A DNA stretch of 64,000 nucleotides from Pseudonocardia oceani (GCF_019263585.2 NZ_JADQDF010000001.1:6454501-6518500), one strand, 5' to 3'; shown: positions 34,535-44,600, counted from the first letter of the stretch. Translations and numbers: made by a program. Notes: generated from the sequence alone by a model not told the origin.

Positions 34535-35772
34535 TTCCGCCGCCGCCCGCTGGGCCGGTTGGCCGGGGGCCTGCGGTCGCGCGGGGCCGCCGGGCGCCCG
34601 GCGCGCGCGGGCACCGCCGACGCCGCCGACAGCGCCTTCTCCCGGCGGAGCTCGGTGGCGAGGACCTCGTCGTCGGAGGTGTCGGGGTCGGAGGTGTCGG
34701 GGTCGGCGGTGTCGGGGTCGGCGGTGTCGGGGTCGGCGTCGGACGCGCGCGCGCCGGCCGTGGCCGCGCTCGCCCGCGCCCGGCGCATCCGCACGCGCTC
34801 GGCCTGCTCGCGGACCTTGGGGTCGCGCATCTTGAGGTCGACGAGCAGCGGCGTGGCCAGCAGCAGCGACGACACCGCGCCGGCGATGATGCCGACCATC
34901 TGCACGAGAGCGAGGTCGGCCAGTGTGCCGACGCCGAGCAGTCCGACGCCGATGACCAGCAGGCCCACCACCGGCAGCACCGCGATGAGCGAGGTGTTGA
35001 TCGAGCGCATGAGCGTCTGGTTGAGCGCGAGGTTGGCGGCCTCGCCGTAGGTGCGCCGCGAGAGCCCGAGCAGCCCACGGGTGTTCTCCTTGACCTTGTC
35101 GAACACCACCACGGTGTCGTACAGGGAGAACCCGAGGATCGTGAGCAGGCCGATCACCGTGGACGGCGTGACCTCGAAGCCGATCAGCGAGTAGATCCCC
35201 GCGGTGACGACGACGTCGTGCACCAGCGCGACCAGCGCCGCCGCCGCCATCGCGCGCTCGAAGTAGAACGCCAGGAAGATCGTGACCAGCACGAGGAACA
35301 CCACGAGCGCGATCAGCGCCTGCCGGGTGATCTGGTCGCCCCAGCTGCCGCTGACGGCGCTGTCGCTGATCGCGGCCGGGTTCGGCGCGCCGTCGGCGCC
35401 CAGCGGCGCGAACTCGTCGAACAGCGCCTGCTTGAGCGTGACGAGCTGCGTGGCGTCGAGCGTCTCCGACCGGATCTGCACCGACTGGGCCGCGCCGGTG
35501 CCGGCGACCTGCACGGCCGCGGGCTCCTCGCCGATCACCTGCTCGTAGACCGCGCGGACGTCCTCGACCTCGACCTCCTGGGTCGTGCCCGAGGTCGGGA
35601 ACTGGACCTGGGTGCCGCCGGTGAAGTCGATGCCCAGGTTGAACCCGCGGAGCACGATCGACAGCAGGCAGACCAGCAGGAGCACCCCGAAGCCGAGGTA
35701 CCACGTGCGGCGGCGCCCGACGATGTCGAACGCGCCGGTGCCGGTGTAGAGCCGGGCGAAGACGCTGGCCAT
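34531..35772 (-). CDS. secF: Protein translocase subunit SecF
   Basis: This 413-residue membrane protein has six predicted membrane helices and SecF motifs such as LGIDFTGGTQVQF, FYFERAMAAAALVALVHDVV, LTILGFSLYDTVVVFDKVKENTR and NQTLMRSINTSL. With SecD it uses the proton gradient to help export through SecYEG. The C-terminal cytosolic tail of about 110 residues contains a run of PDTAD-like repeats encoded by a 15-bp tandem repeat, then a Pro/Arg-rich end. It is separated from secD by a single base. Confidence 0.95.
   Translation of the reverse strand: MASVFARLYTGTGAFDIVGRRRTWYLGFGVLLLVCLLSIVLRGFNLGIDFTGGTQVQFPTSGTTQEVEVEDVRAVYEQVIGEEPAAVQVAGTGAAQSVQIRSETLDATQLVTLKQALFDEFAPLGADGAPNPAAISDSAVSGSWGDQITRQALIALVVFLVLVTIFLAFYFERAMAAAALVALVHDVVVTAGIYSLIGFEVTPSTVIGLLTILGFSLYDTVVVFDKVKENTRGLLGLSRRTYGEAANLALNQTLMRSINTSLIAVLPVVGLLVIGVGLLGVGTLADLALVQMVGIIAGAVSSLLLATPLLVDLKMRDPKVREQAERVRMRRARASAATAGARASDADPDTADPDTADPDTSDPDTSDDEVLATELRREKALSAASAVPARAGRPAAPRDRRPPANRPSGRRRK
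34672..34740. repeat. 15-bp tandem repeat in secF
   Basis: About four copies of a unit like GTCGGGGTCGGCGGT are seen. Each encodes five residues (DPDTA or DPDTS), giving an acidic tail segment. Confidence 0.75.
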
Positions 35773-35773
35773 G

Positions 35774-37585
35774 TCAGGCCCCCTTCGTGGTCGACACGGG
35801 CCGGGCGGACACGGCGGCGGCCTTCTTGCGCTCGGCCCCCATCCGGGCGGCCGACCCCAGGCCGGAGAACTTCGAGCTGCCGAAGACCTTGTTGTTCGAC
35901 GCGAGCGCGACCAGCGGGTGCGTCACCAGGAACACGACGACCAGGTCGAGCACGGTGGACAGGCCGAGGGTGAACGCGAAGCCCTTCACCTGCCCGACGG
36001 CGAGGACGTAGAGCACGACCGAGGCCAGGAAGCTGACGGCGTCGGCGGCGAGGATCGTGCGCCGCGCGCGGACCCAGGCCCGCGGGACGGCCGAGCGGAA
36101 CGTGCGGCCCTCCCGCATCTCGTCCTTCAGCCGCTCGAAGAAGATCACGAACGAGTCGGCGGTGATGCCGATGGCGACGATGAACCCGGCGACGCCCGCG
36201 AGGTCGAGCGTGAACCCGATCCAGCGCCCCAGCAGCACGAGGACCGCGTAGACGACGGCGCCGGACAGGATCAGCGACAGGATCGTCAGCAGACCCAGGA
36301 CGCGGTAGTAGACGAGGCAGTAGACGAACACCAGCAGCAGCCCGATGCCGCCCGCGATGAGGCCGGCCTGCAGCGAGGCCAGGCCCAGCGTGGCCGAGAC
36401 GGTCTGCGCCTCGGACGAGGTGAACGAGAGCGGCAGCGAGCCGTAGCGCAGGATGCCCGCGAGGTCCTGGGCCTCCTCCGGCGTGAACTGCCCCTCGATC
36501 TGGGTGTCGCCGTAGATCGGCTGGTTGATCGTGGGCGCGGAGACGACCTCGCCGTCGAGCACGAACGCGGCGTTCTCGCCGACGTTGGCCGAGGTGTAGG
36601 CGCCCCACGTGGCCGCGCCGGAGCTGGTGAACTGGACGCTGACGACGGTGCCGATGCCGCCCTGCGCGGGCTGGGCCTGCGCCCCGGCGATCTCGGTGCC
36701 CTCGAGCAGGACCGGACCGAGCACGTACTTGGCGGTGCCGTCGACGTCGCAGGCGACCAGCGGCAGCGACGGGTCGTCGTAGCCGCGGAGCGGGTCGTTG
36801 GCGGCGCAGTCGAGCGCGAGGAGCGCCTGCTCCTGCACGGCCGGGTCGGTGCTCTGGCGCTGCGCGCGGGCCTCGTCGATGGCGGCAGCGAGCTCGGGAT
36901 CGGCGGGGGCGTCCGGGACGGCGGCGGGAGGGGCGCCGGTCGCCGGGGCGTCCGTCGCGGGCGCGGGCGTCGGCGTCGGCTCCGGGGTGGGTGCCGTCAG
37001 GGGCGTCGTCTGCGCGATCGGCGCCACGTCGGCCTCGACGACCGGCGGGCCGGCGCCCTGCGGCGTGTCGGCCGGGGCGGCGGGATCGGCCCCGGCCGGG
37101 GCCTCGACGGGCGCTGCGGGATCGACGGGCGCTGCGGGATCGACCGGCGCTGCGGGATCGACGGGGGTCGCGGCCGGGTCGGTCGGCGCGGGGGCCGCCG
37201 TGGCCGCGATCGGCCCGCCGATGACCTCGCGGATGCGCAGCTGCGCGGTCTGGCCCAGCGAGCGGGCCTGCTCGCCGTCGTCGCCGGGGACGGTGATCGT
37301 CAGGTTGTTGCCGTCGAGCACCACCTCCGAGCCGCCGACCCCGAGCCCGTCGACGCGCTGCTGGATGATCGCCTGCGCCTGGAGCAGCTGGTCGCGCGGC
37401 GGCTGCGCACCGGTCTCCGTGCGGGCCTCCAGCGTGACGCGGGTGCCGCCCTGCAGGTCGATGCCGAGCTTGGGCGTGATCCCGCCGCCACCGGTGAAGA
37501 ACACCAGCGAGTACAGGACGGCGATGACGCCGACGAACGACGCGAGGTAGCGCCAGGGGCGGATCTGCCCCGGGGTGGTGGCCAC
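35774..37585 (-). CDS. secD: Protein translocase subunit SecD
   Basis: This 603-residue protein has six predicted membrane helices, a large extracytoplasmic P1 region and the SecD motifs LGIDLQGGTRVTLEA, IIQQRVDGLGVGGSEV, GITADSFVIFFERLKDE and LVVVFLVTHPLVALA. Between P1 subregions (about residues 150-245) is a Pro/Ala-rich insert with PVDPAA repeats and many Thr-Pro. GTG at 37585 is chosen because the first helix follows it directly. The order yajC-secD-secF is conserved in actinobacteria. Confidence 0.95.
   Translation of the reverse strand: MATTPGQIRPWRYLASFVGVIAVLYSLVFFTGGGGITPKLGIDLQGGTRVTLEARTETGAQPPRDQLLQAQAIIQQRVDGLGVGGSEVVLDGNNLTITVPGDDGEQARSLGQTAQLRIREVIGGPIAATAAPAPTDPAATPVDPAAPVDPAAPVDPAAPVEAPAGADPAAPADTPQGAGPPVVEADVAPIAQTTPLTAPTPEPTPTPAPATDAPATGAPPAAVPDAPADPELAAAIDEARAQRQSTDPAVQEQALLALDCAANDPLRGYDDPSLPLVACDVDGTAKYVLGPVLLEGTEIAGAQAQPAQGGIGTVVSVQFTSSGAATWGAYTSANVGENAAFVLDGEVVSAPTINQPIYGDTQIEGQFTPEEAQDLAGILRYGSLPLSFTSSEAQTVSATLGLASLQAGLIAGGIGLLLVFVYCLVYYRVLGLLTILSLILSGAVVYAVLVLLGRWIGFTLDLAGVAGFIVAIGITADSFVIFFERLKDEMREGRTFRSAVPRAWVRARRTILAADAVSFLASVVLYVLAVGQVKGFAFTLGLSTVLDLVVVFLVTHPLVALASNNKVFGSSKFSGLGSAARMGAERKKAAAVSARPVSTTKGA
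37108..37168. repeat. 18-bp tandem repeat in secD
   Basis: A unit like GGGCGCTGCGGGATCGAC is repeated about three times. It encodes PVDPAA in the extracytoplasmic insert. Confidence 0.75.
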
Positions 37586-37649
37586 GGTGTCTCTTCCTGA
37601 CTGCGCACCGCGGCGGGTGCCGCGGCGGGGGGTTCGGCGGGCTCCGGCG

Positions 37650-38030
37650 TCAGTTCTGGCCGGAACCGCGCGAGTCGGCATCCTTGACCAACGACGGCGG
37701 GGCCTCGTCGGTGCCGGTCGTCAGCGTCCCGTCCTCGTCCGCGGCGGTCGTCGCCGGGGTCTCCTCGGTGGCCACGACCTTCTCGCGGACCGCGGCGCGC
37801 ACCCACGTGGTGATGACGTCGTCGGCGATCTCGAGGTCGACGGTCTCCTCGTAGGAGACGTCGACGACGGTGGCGCGCAGGCCCGACGTCGTGACGACGA
37901 TGTCACCGACCTGCAGGTCCGACTGCAGCTGCTGCATCTCCTGCATCTGCCGGCGCTGCTTGCGCCCCGACAGGAAGATCGGGATGAACAGCAGCAGGAT
38001 GAACAGGGGGAACAGCAGTGAGAGGTCCAT
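37650..38030 (-). CDS. yajC: Preprotein translocase subunit YajC
   Basis: This 126-residue protein has one N-terminal membrane helix (SLLFPLFILLLFIPIFL) and a conserved YajC domain (GRKQRRQMQEMQQLQSDLQ, VGDIVVTTSGLRATVVDV). A polar tail of about 35 residues follows. It associates with SecDF. The ATG has GGAGACC upstream. It heads the yajC-secD-secF-apt group. Confidence 0.93.
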   Translation of the reverse strand: MDLSLLFPLFILLLFIPIFLSGRKQRRQMQEMQQLQSDLQVGDIVVTTSGLRATVVDVSYEETVDLEIADDVITTWVRAAVREKVVATEETPATTAADEDGTLTTGTDEAPPSLVKDADSRGSGQN

Positions 38031-38082
38031 GGTCTCCGTATCTCCGCACGTCGTCGGCCTGGCTTGAGTCTGCCAGCCCGCC

Positions 38083-39108
38083 TCAGAACAGCGGCGGAGG
38101 GCCACCCGGGACGACGTCGGGCGGGGCGGTCAGGCCCAGGTGGGCCCACGCCGTCGCCGTGGCGACCCGGCCCCTCGGCGTGCGCGCGAGCATCCCGGCG
38201 CGCACGAGGTAGGGCTCGCAGACCTCCTCGACGGTACCCGGCTCCTCACCCACCGCGACGGCCAGCGTCGACACCCCGACCGGCCCCCCGCCGAAGGACC
38301 GGACCAGCGCGCCGAGCACCGCGCGGTCGAGGCGGTCCAGGCCCAGCTCGTCGACGTCGTAGACGGCCAGGGCGTCGCGGGCGACCGCGCGGGTGACCGT
38401 GCCGTCCGCGCGGACCTCGGCGAAGTCGCGGACGCGGCGCAGCAACCGGTTGGCGATGCGGGGCGTGCCCCTGGAGCGCCCGGCGATCTCGGCGGCGCCC
38501 TCGGGGTGCAGGTCGACGCCGAGGATGACCGCGGCGCGGCGCAACACGAGCTCCAGCTCGGCGGGCTCGTAGAACTCCATGTGCGCGGTGAAGCCGAAGC
38601 GGTCGCGCAGCGGGCCGGTGAGCGCGCCGGAGCGGGTCGTCGCGCCGACGAGGGTGAAGGGGGCGATGTCGAGCGGGATGCTCGTGGCGCCCGGGCCCTT
38701 GCCGACGACGACGTCGACGCGGAAGTCCTCCATCGCGAGGTAGAGCATCTCCTCGGCGGGGCGGGCGATGCGGTGGATCTCGTCGATGAACAGCACGTCG
38801 CCGGGCGCGAGGTTGGACAGCATCGCGGCGAGGTCGCCCGCCCGCTCCAGCGCAGGCCCGGACGTGAGGCGGATGGCCGCGCCGAGCTCCTCGGCGACGA
38901 TCAGCGCGAGGCTCGTCTTGCCCAGGCCGGGCGGGCCGGACAGCAGGATGTGGTCGGGCGGGCTGCCGCGGCGCTGCGCGCCCTGCAGGACGAGCGAGAG
39001 CTGCTCGCGCACCCGCGGCTGCCCCACGAACTCGGTGAGGTTGCGCGGGCGCAGCGTGGCGTCGACGAGGACGTCCTCCTCGTCCGCGGCGGGCGTCAGC
39101 TCACCCAC
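38083..39108 (-). CDS. ruvB: Holliday junction branch migration helicase RuvB
   Basis: This 341-residue AAA+ motor moves Holliday junctions with RuvA. It has LRPRNLTEFVGQPRVREQL, Walker A GPPGLGKTS, Walker B DVLFIDEIHRI, sensor LVGATTRSGALT and arginine finger region GPLRDRFGFT. The GTG start overlaps the ruvA stop by 8 bases. It belongs to the SOS-controlled ruv group. Confidence 0.97.
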   Translation of the reverse strand: MGELTPAADEEDVLVDATLRPRNLTEFVGQPRVREQLSLVLQGAQRRGSPPDHILLSGPPGLGKTSLALIVAEELGAAIRLTSGPALERAGDLAAMLSNLAPGDVLFIDEIHRIARPAEEMLYLAMEDFRVDVVVGKGPGATSIPLDIAPFTLVGATTRSGALTGPLRDRFGFTAHMEFYEPAELELVLRRAAVILGVDLHPEGAAEIAGRSRGTPRIANRLLRRVRDFAEVRADGTVTRAVARDALAVYDVDELGLDRLDRAVLGALVRSFGGGPVGVSTLAVAVGEEPGTVEEVCEPYLVRAGMLARTPRGRVATATAWAHLGLTAPPDVVPGGPPPLF

Positions 39109-39700
39109 GACGGCCCAGGCGGGTCAGCGCGCTGCGCAGCAGCGTCGCGGCGTCGGCGTCGGCGTCCTCGACGGCCGCCGCGGCCACCGCCTCCTCGGCG
39201 GGGCGCGGGGTGAAGCCCAGGCCGACCAGGGCCTCGACGACCTCGTCGCGGCGGCTGCTCCCGGCCGCGGGGAGCGTCAGCGCGCTCGCCGCGGCGGGCA
39301 CGGCCACCACCTTGTCCTTGAGCTCCAGCACCATCCGCTGCGCGACCTTCGGCCCGATCCCCGGCACCCGCGTGAGCGCCTTCGTGTCGCCGTCGAGCAG
39401 CGCGCGCGTGACGTCGTCGGGGCTGAGGACGGCCAGGGTGGCCAGCGCGAGCCGCGGCCCGATCCCGGCGACGGACTGCAGCAGCCCGAACAGCTCGCGC
39501 TGCTCGGCGTCGGCGAACCCGAACAGCGTGAGCGAGTCCTCCCGCACCACCAGCGTCGTCGACAGCCGCGCCTGCTCGCCGCGGCGCAGCCCGGCGAGCG
39601 TGTTGGGGGCCGCGACGACGGCCAGCCCCACCCCGCCGACCTCGACGACCGCGTGGTCCAGCGCGATCTCCAGCACCTCACCCCGGACGGACGAGATCAC
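39101..39700 (-). CDS. ruvA: Holliday junction DNA-binding protein RuvA
   Basis: This 199-residue protein has an N-terminal OB-fold (ISSVRGEVLEIALDHAVVEV), two helix-hairpin-helix motifs (LQSVAGIGPRLALATL and LTRVPGIGPKVAQRMVLEL) and a C-terminal RuvB-contacting helix bundle. GTG at 39700 has AGGGG 7 bases upstream. A LexA-like box lies 19 bp further upstream, so ruvAB can probably be induced separately from ruvC. Confidence 0.95.
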   Translation of the reverse strand: MISSVRGEVLEIALDHAVVEVGGVGLAVVAAPNTLAGLRRGEQARLSTTLVVREDSLTLFGFADAEQRELFGLLQSVAGIGPRLALATLAVLSPDDVTRALLDGDTKALTRVPGIGPKVAQRMVLELKDKVVAVPAAASALTLPAAGSSRRDEVVEALVGLGFTPRPAEEAVAAAAVEDADADAATLLRSALTRLGRRG

Positions 39701-39718
39701 GCACAACCCCTCTCGACG

Positions 39719-39734
39719 ACGAACAACAGTTCGA
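39719..39734. promoter_or_regulatory. LexA (SOS) box before ruvA
   Basis: ACGAACAACAGTTCGA matches TCGAAC-N4-GTTCGA at all but the first base. It lies 18 bp upstream of the ruvA start, in the ruvC-ruvA gap. Confidence 0.65.
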
Positions 39735-39767
39735 CACGCTACCGACCCTCGACGGCCGCCCGCGGGA

Positions 39768-39841
39768 GGCTCGCACACACCTTCCGGTGGTGGCACACAG
39801 GTCCGGCCCTGTGTGCGGGCCCCGCGGCCTGTGTGCGAGCC
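39768..39841. repeat. Nested inverted repeats between ruvC and ruvA
   Basis: An outer pair with 12-bp arms (GGCTCGCACACA and TGTGTGCGAGCC) encloses an inner pair with 8-bp arms (GCACACAG and CTGTGTGC, 39793-39816). It could end the ruvC transcript, or be a regulator site or dispersed element. Confidence 0.6.
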
Positions 39842-39861
39842 GCCCGGTGGGCCGCTCGCCG

Positions 39862-40428
39862 CTAGCGCGCTGCTCGCGCCGCCGCCGCCAGCCGGGCCCG
39901 GTGGGCCTTCGCGAGCTCGTCGGAACGCGCCTTGGCCTGCGCCATCCGGTCGAGCATCGGGGCGCGCCAGCAGTGGCAGACCGCCAGGGCGAGGGCGTCG
40001 GCGGCGTCGGCGGGGCGGGGCGCCTCGGTCAGCCCGAGCACCTTCGTCACCATGATCGTCACCTGCTCCTTGCCGGCCCGGCCCTCACCGGTGACGGCGG
40101 CCTTGACCTCGCTCGGGGTGTGGAACGCGACCGGCAGCCCGGCGCGGGCGGCGAGCAGCGCCACCACCCCGCTGGCCTGCGCGGTGCCCATCACCGTGCG
40201 CACGTTGTGCTGGCTGAACACCCGCTCGATCGCGACCACGTCGGGCCGGTACCGCTCGATCCACCGCTCCACCTCGGCGCCGAGGCCGAGCAGCCGACGC
40301 TCCAGCGGCAGGTCCGGCGCGGTGCGCACGACGTCGACGGCGACGGCGCGGACGGCCCGCCCGCCCGACCCGTCGACGACTCCCAGGCCGCACCGCGTCA
40401 ACCCCGGGTCGACCCCCAGCACGCGCAC
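39862..40428 (-). CDS. ruvC: Crossover junction endodeoxyribonuclease RuvC
   Basis: This 188-residue resolvase cuts Holliday junctions. Features are MRVLGVDPGLTRCGLGVVD with the first catalytic Asp, AIERVFSQHNVRTVMGTAQ and the C-terminal DAADALALAVCH acidic motif. GTG at 40428 has AGGGGAG about 6 bases upstream. A LexA box lies 15 bp before the start. A 161-bp gap with its own LexA box separates it from ruvA, so the ruv genes probably form two SOS units. Confidence 0.95.
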   Translation of the reverse strand: MRVLGVDPGLTRCGLGVVDGSGGRAVRAVAVDVVRTAPDLPLERRLLGLGAEVERWIERYRPDVVAIERVFSQHNVRTVMGTAQASGVVALLAARAGLPVAFHTPSEVKAAVTGEGRAGKEQVTIMVTKVLGLTEAPRPADAADALALAVCHCWRAPMLDRMAQAKARSDELAKAHRARLAAAARAAR

Positions 40429-40442
40429 CCGAGCTCCCCTCC

Positions 40443-40458
40443 GCGAACACCCGTTCGA
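40443..40458. promoter_or_regulatory. LexA (SOS) box before ruvC
   Basis: GCGAACACCCGTTCGA matches TCGAAC-N4-GTTCGA at all but the first base. It lies 14 bp before the ruvC start codon. Confidence 0.65.
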
Positions 40459-40586
40459 CGCGGAGGCTACCGGCGGACGGGCCCGGGACCACGGGGGCAC
40501 GCCGGGCGCGACCGGGGCACGACCGGTCCGCGACCGGCCGCGGACACCCTCGGCGCGCCCCGCTGCCGACACCGGAGGTCCCGACC

Positions 40587-41615
40587 ATGAAGGCCGTCCG
40601 CCTGCACGCCTACTCCGAGCCGCCGCGGCTCGACGAGGTGCCCGAGCCCACCGCGACCGGACCGCACGACGTGGTCGTCCGCGTCGGCGGTGCCGGTCTG
40701 TGCCGCACCGACCTGCACATCCGCGACGGCTGGTTCGCTCCGGCCGTGCCCACCGACCTGCCGCTCGTCCTCGGCCACGAGACCACCGGCTGGGTGTACG
40801 AGGTCGGCACCGCGGTGGAGAACGTCGCGGTCGGCGACGCCGTCATCTGCCACCCGCAGTCGTCCTGCGGGACGTGCCCGGCCTGCCGCACCGGCGACGA
40901 CATGCGCTGCGCGCGCGGGCTCGACTTCACCGGGCTCACCCGCGCGGGCGGCTTCGCCGAGCTGATGCGCACGACCGACCGCGCGGTGCTGCCGCTGCCC
41001 GCCGGGATGGAGCCGGCGGCCGTCGCCCCGCACGCGGACGCCGGGCTCACGGTGATGCACGCCGTCCGCAAGGCGGTGCCGCTGCTCGGGCCGGGGACCC
41101 GCGTGGTGGTGGTCGGGGTCGGCGGGCTCGGGCACATCGCCGTGCAGTGCCTGCGCGCCATGACCGCCGCCGAGGTGATCGCCGTCGACCCCGATCCCGA
41201 GTCGCTCGGGCTGGCCACCGACTGCGGTGCGCACCACGCCGTGCCCGCCGACGGGCGCCACGGGGACCGGGTCGCCGAGCTCACCGGCGGCGCGGGCGCC
41301 GAGGCCGTGCTCGACTTCGTCGGCGAGGGCGACGCCGTCGCCTCGTCGCTGGCGATGGTGCGGTCCCGGGGCACCTACTTCGTCGTGGGTTACGGCGGCG
41401 AGCTGCGGGTGCCGACCTTCAACCTGGTGCTGCCCGAGATCAGCGTGGTCGGCAACGCCGTCGGCACCCACGACGACCTGCGCGAGCTCGTCGCGCTGGC
41501 CGCGGCCGGCGGGGTCGACATCCGGACGCGCACCTACCCGCTGGAGGCGTTCGCCGACGCCTTCGCCGATCTCGAGGGAGGTCGCGTCCACGGTCGGGCG
41601 GTGCTGGTGCCGTAG
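40587..41615 (+). CDS. Zinc-dependent NAD alcohol dehydrogenase (MDR family)
   Basis: This 342-residue medium-chain dehydrogenase keeps catalytic zinc ligands C39 and H64-E65 (GHETTG) and the structural zinc cysteines C94, C97, C100 and C108. The Rossmann motif is VVVVGVGGLGHIAVQ, and the acidic residue in VIAVDPDPE suggests NAD rather than NADP. The alcohol or aldehyde is unknown. A GGAGG site lies 9 bases before the ATG. It is read away from ruvC and followed after 83 bp by an AfsR-type regulator, which may control it. Confidence 0.88.
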   Translation: MKAVRLHAYSEPPRLDEVPEPTATGPHDVVVRVGGAGLCRTDLHIRDGWFAPAVPTDLPLVLGHETTGWVYEVGTAVENVAVGDAVICHPQSSCGTCPACRTGDDMRCARGLDFTGLTRAGGFAELMRTTDRAVLPLPAGMEPAAVAPHADAGLTVMHAVRKAVPLLGPGTRVVVVGVGGLGHIAVQCLRAMTAAEVIAVDPDPESLGLATDCGAHHAVPADGRHGDRVAELTGGAGAEAVLDFVGEGDAVASSLAMVRSRGTYFVVGYGGELRVPTFNLVLPEISVVGNAVGTHDDLRELVALAAAGGVDIRTRTYPLEAFADAFADLEGGRVHGRAVLVP

Positions 41616-41698
41616 CGGCCGCCCGCCCCGGCGACGGCTCCTGCGGTGCCGCCGAACGGCTCCTGGACATCAGCCGGGGCGGCGCGGACGCTGTGCGG

Positions 41699-44600
41699 AT
41701 GCCGCCGGTGGCGCTCCGACTCCTGGGGCCCGTCGAGGTGCTCGGCCGCGACGGCGCGGTCCGCCCGGTCGGGCCCAAGGAGCGCTGCCTGCTGGCGGTG
41801 CTGGCCGTGCACCGCGGCGAGGTCGTCGCCGAGGACCGCCTGGTCGACGCGCTGTGGCAGGGCGACCCGCCGCGCACGGCGGCGAAGACGCTGCAGAACT
41901 ACGTGCTGCACCTGCGCCGGGCGCTCGACGGCGGCGGCGTCGCGATCCGCACCCGCGCGCCCGGCTACCTGCTCGACGCCCCGGACACCGACGCCCCGGA
42001 CACCGACGCCGCGCTGGCCGAGGAGGGGATCGGGGCCGGTCGGCGCGCCCTGGCGCGCGGCGACCACGCGGGCGCGCTCACCGCGCTCGACGGGGCGCTG
42101 GCGCTGTGGCGCGGGCCGGGGCTCGAGGAGTTCGCCGACCGGCCGTTCGCGCGCACGGCCGCCGCCCGTCTCGCGGAGCTGCGCGCGTCCGCCGCGGAGG
42201 ACCGGGTCGCGGCGCTGCTCGCGCTGGGCCGCCACCGCGAGGCGGTGGCCGCGCTGGAGGCGGTGGTCGCCGACCACCCGCTGCGCGAGCGGGGATGGGC
42301 GCAGCTGATGCTGGCGCTCTACCGCGACGGGCGCCAGGCCGAGGCCCTGGAGGTCCACCGCAGGCTGCGTGCCGTGCTGGCCGACGAGCTCGGGGTCGAG
42401 CCCGGTCCCGAGGTGCGTGCGCTGCACGCGGCGGTGCTGGCCCACGACCCGGCGCTGGCGGCGCCCGCGGCGGCGGGCGGTCGGGGGACGTTCGTCGGGC
42501 GGGAGCGCGAGCTCGGCGCGCTGCGGGCGCACGTGGCCGAGGCGGCCGCGGGCCGGGGCGGGGTGGTGCTGGTCCGCGGCGAACCCGGCATCGGGAAGAC
42601 GCGGCTGCTCGCCGAGCTCGCGTCCGCGGCGCGGGCCGGCGGTGCGTGCGTGCTGACGGGCCGCTGCCCGGAGGGCGGGGCCCTGCCGTTCCACCCGTTC
42701 GCCGAGGCGCTGGGACGGCACGGCGACGACGGGGACGACGACCCGGCCGTCGCCGCCCTCGTTCCCGCCGGCGCGCCCGCGAGCCCGTCGGAGGGCCTGC
42801 GTCCCGACGAGCTGCGCACCCGGCTGCTCGACGCCGTCGCCCGCCGGGTCGTCGCGCTGGCCGCCACGGCTCCGCTGGTGCTGCTGCTCGACGACCTGCA
42901 CTGGGCCGACAGCGGCACGGTGGCGATGCTCCGGCACACGGCGCGGGTGACGGCGCGCGAGCCCGTCCTCGTCGTCGTCGCCTACCGAGGCGAGGAGGTC
43001 GACGCCCGCCACCCCCTCACCGACGCGCTCGGCGCCCTGCGCAGCGAGGCCGAGTGCCGGGAGCTGCGGCTCTCCGGCATCGACGGTGCTGCCCTCGCGT
43101 GCCTGCTCGGTGACACCGCCGGCGCGCCGGTCGCGGCGGAGCTCGTCGCGGCGGTGCGCGCCGAGACCGACGGCAACCCGTTCCTCGCCCGCGAGATCGT
43201 CCGGCACCTGCACGACGACGGGGTGCTGCGCCCGGACGGCGAGGGGCGCCTCGGGACCGACCTGCCGCTGGCCGCGGTGCCCGAGGGCGTCCGCCAGGTG
43301 ATCGCCCGGCGCCGGGCGCGACTTCCCGCGCGGGCCGGGCGGCTGCTCGACGCCGCCGCGGGCATCGAGGGCCCGTTCCCGTTCGAGCCGGTCCGCGCCG
43401 TCGCCGGGCTCGACGACGCCGAGGCGCTCGCCGCGCTCGACGACCTGCTCGGCGTCGGGCTGGTCGTGCCCGACACCCGGCCCGACCGCTACGACTTCAC
43501 CCACGCCCTGATCCGGCACGCCGTGCACCGGGAGCTCAACCCCTCGCGCCGGCTCCGCCTGCACCGCGACCTCGCCGCCGCGCTGGAGGACGCCCGCCGG
43601 GTCGGCGTGCGCGTCGCCGCGGCCGAGGTGGCGACCCAGTACCACCGCGCCGCCGGGCTGCCGGGTGCCGAGGCCGGGGTCGGACCGGCGCTGGAGGCGG
43701 CCGAGCAGGCCCGCCGCACCGGCGCCCACGACGAGCACGCGGCGTTCCTGCGGGCCGCGCTGGACCTGCTCCCCGGTGGTGACGAGCGGGAGCCGGACCT
43801 GCGGGCGCGGCTGGCGGTGGCGCTGGCCTGGGCGCTGCGGTTCGACGAGGCCGTCGACGCGGCGCGGGTCGTCGGCCGGCCCGCCGTGGCCGCGGAGGTC
43901 GCCTCGGCGCTGGCCCAGGCCGGGAGCAACCGGCACGCCTGGTCGCTCGCCCCCGCCGCGCTCGGCGCCGTGACCGGCCCGGACGGGCCGGACGCCGTCA
44001 CGTGGGCCTCGCTGACGCTGCTCGACCTGGACCGGCGGGAGGCAGCCGACGCCGACCACCCGGGCATCCCGCTCGACCTCCCCGGCCGCCGCGACGCCCT
44101 GCGGGTGCTGCTGCGGTCCGGGCGCCTGGCCGGGCGCGGCGACCTGGCCCGCTACGCCGTCGCGGCCGTGCACGGCAGCCGGGCCGCGATCCCCGCGGAG
44201 GCCGCCGACGACCCGACGGTGGCGGCGTTCCTGGTCGGGGACTACGCGTCCGCGGTGCCGCTGTTCGAACGCGACGCGGCCGTCGCGGAGGCGGCCGGGC
44301 AGCTGGCACTGGAGGTGTACTGCCGTGCCGGCGCGGCGCGCTGCCGGGTCGCGCTGGGCGACCTCGACGGCGGCGCGGAGGTGATCGACCACGTCCACGG
44401 GCTCGTCGCGCGCCTGCCCGGGCTGGGACCGGGCTGGCAGCTGCTGCACCACGAGGGCGCCCAGGACGCGCTCGCGATGGCCCGCGACGACCACTGGCCC
44501 GAGCGGATGGCGGCCTTCGCCCGCTGGCGGGAGCCGGTGCCCGACCGGCATTGGGGCAGCGCCGCGATCGACGCGATCAGCGCCCGCGCCGAGGCGCGGA

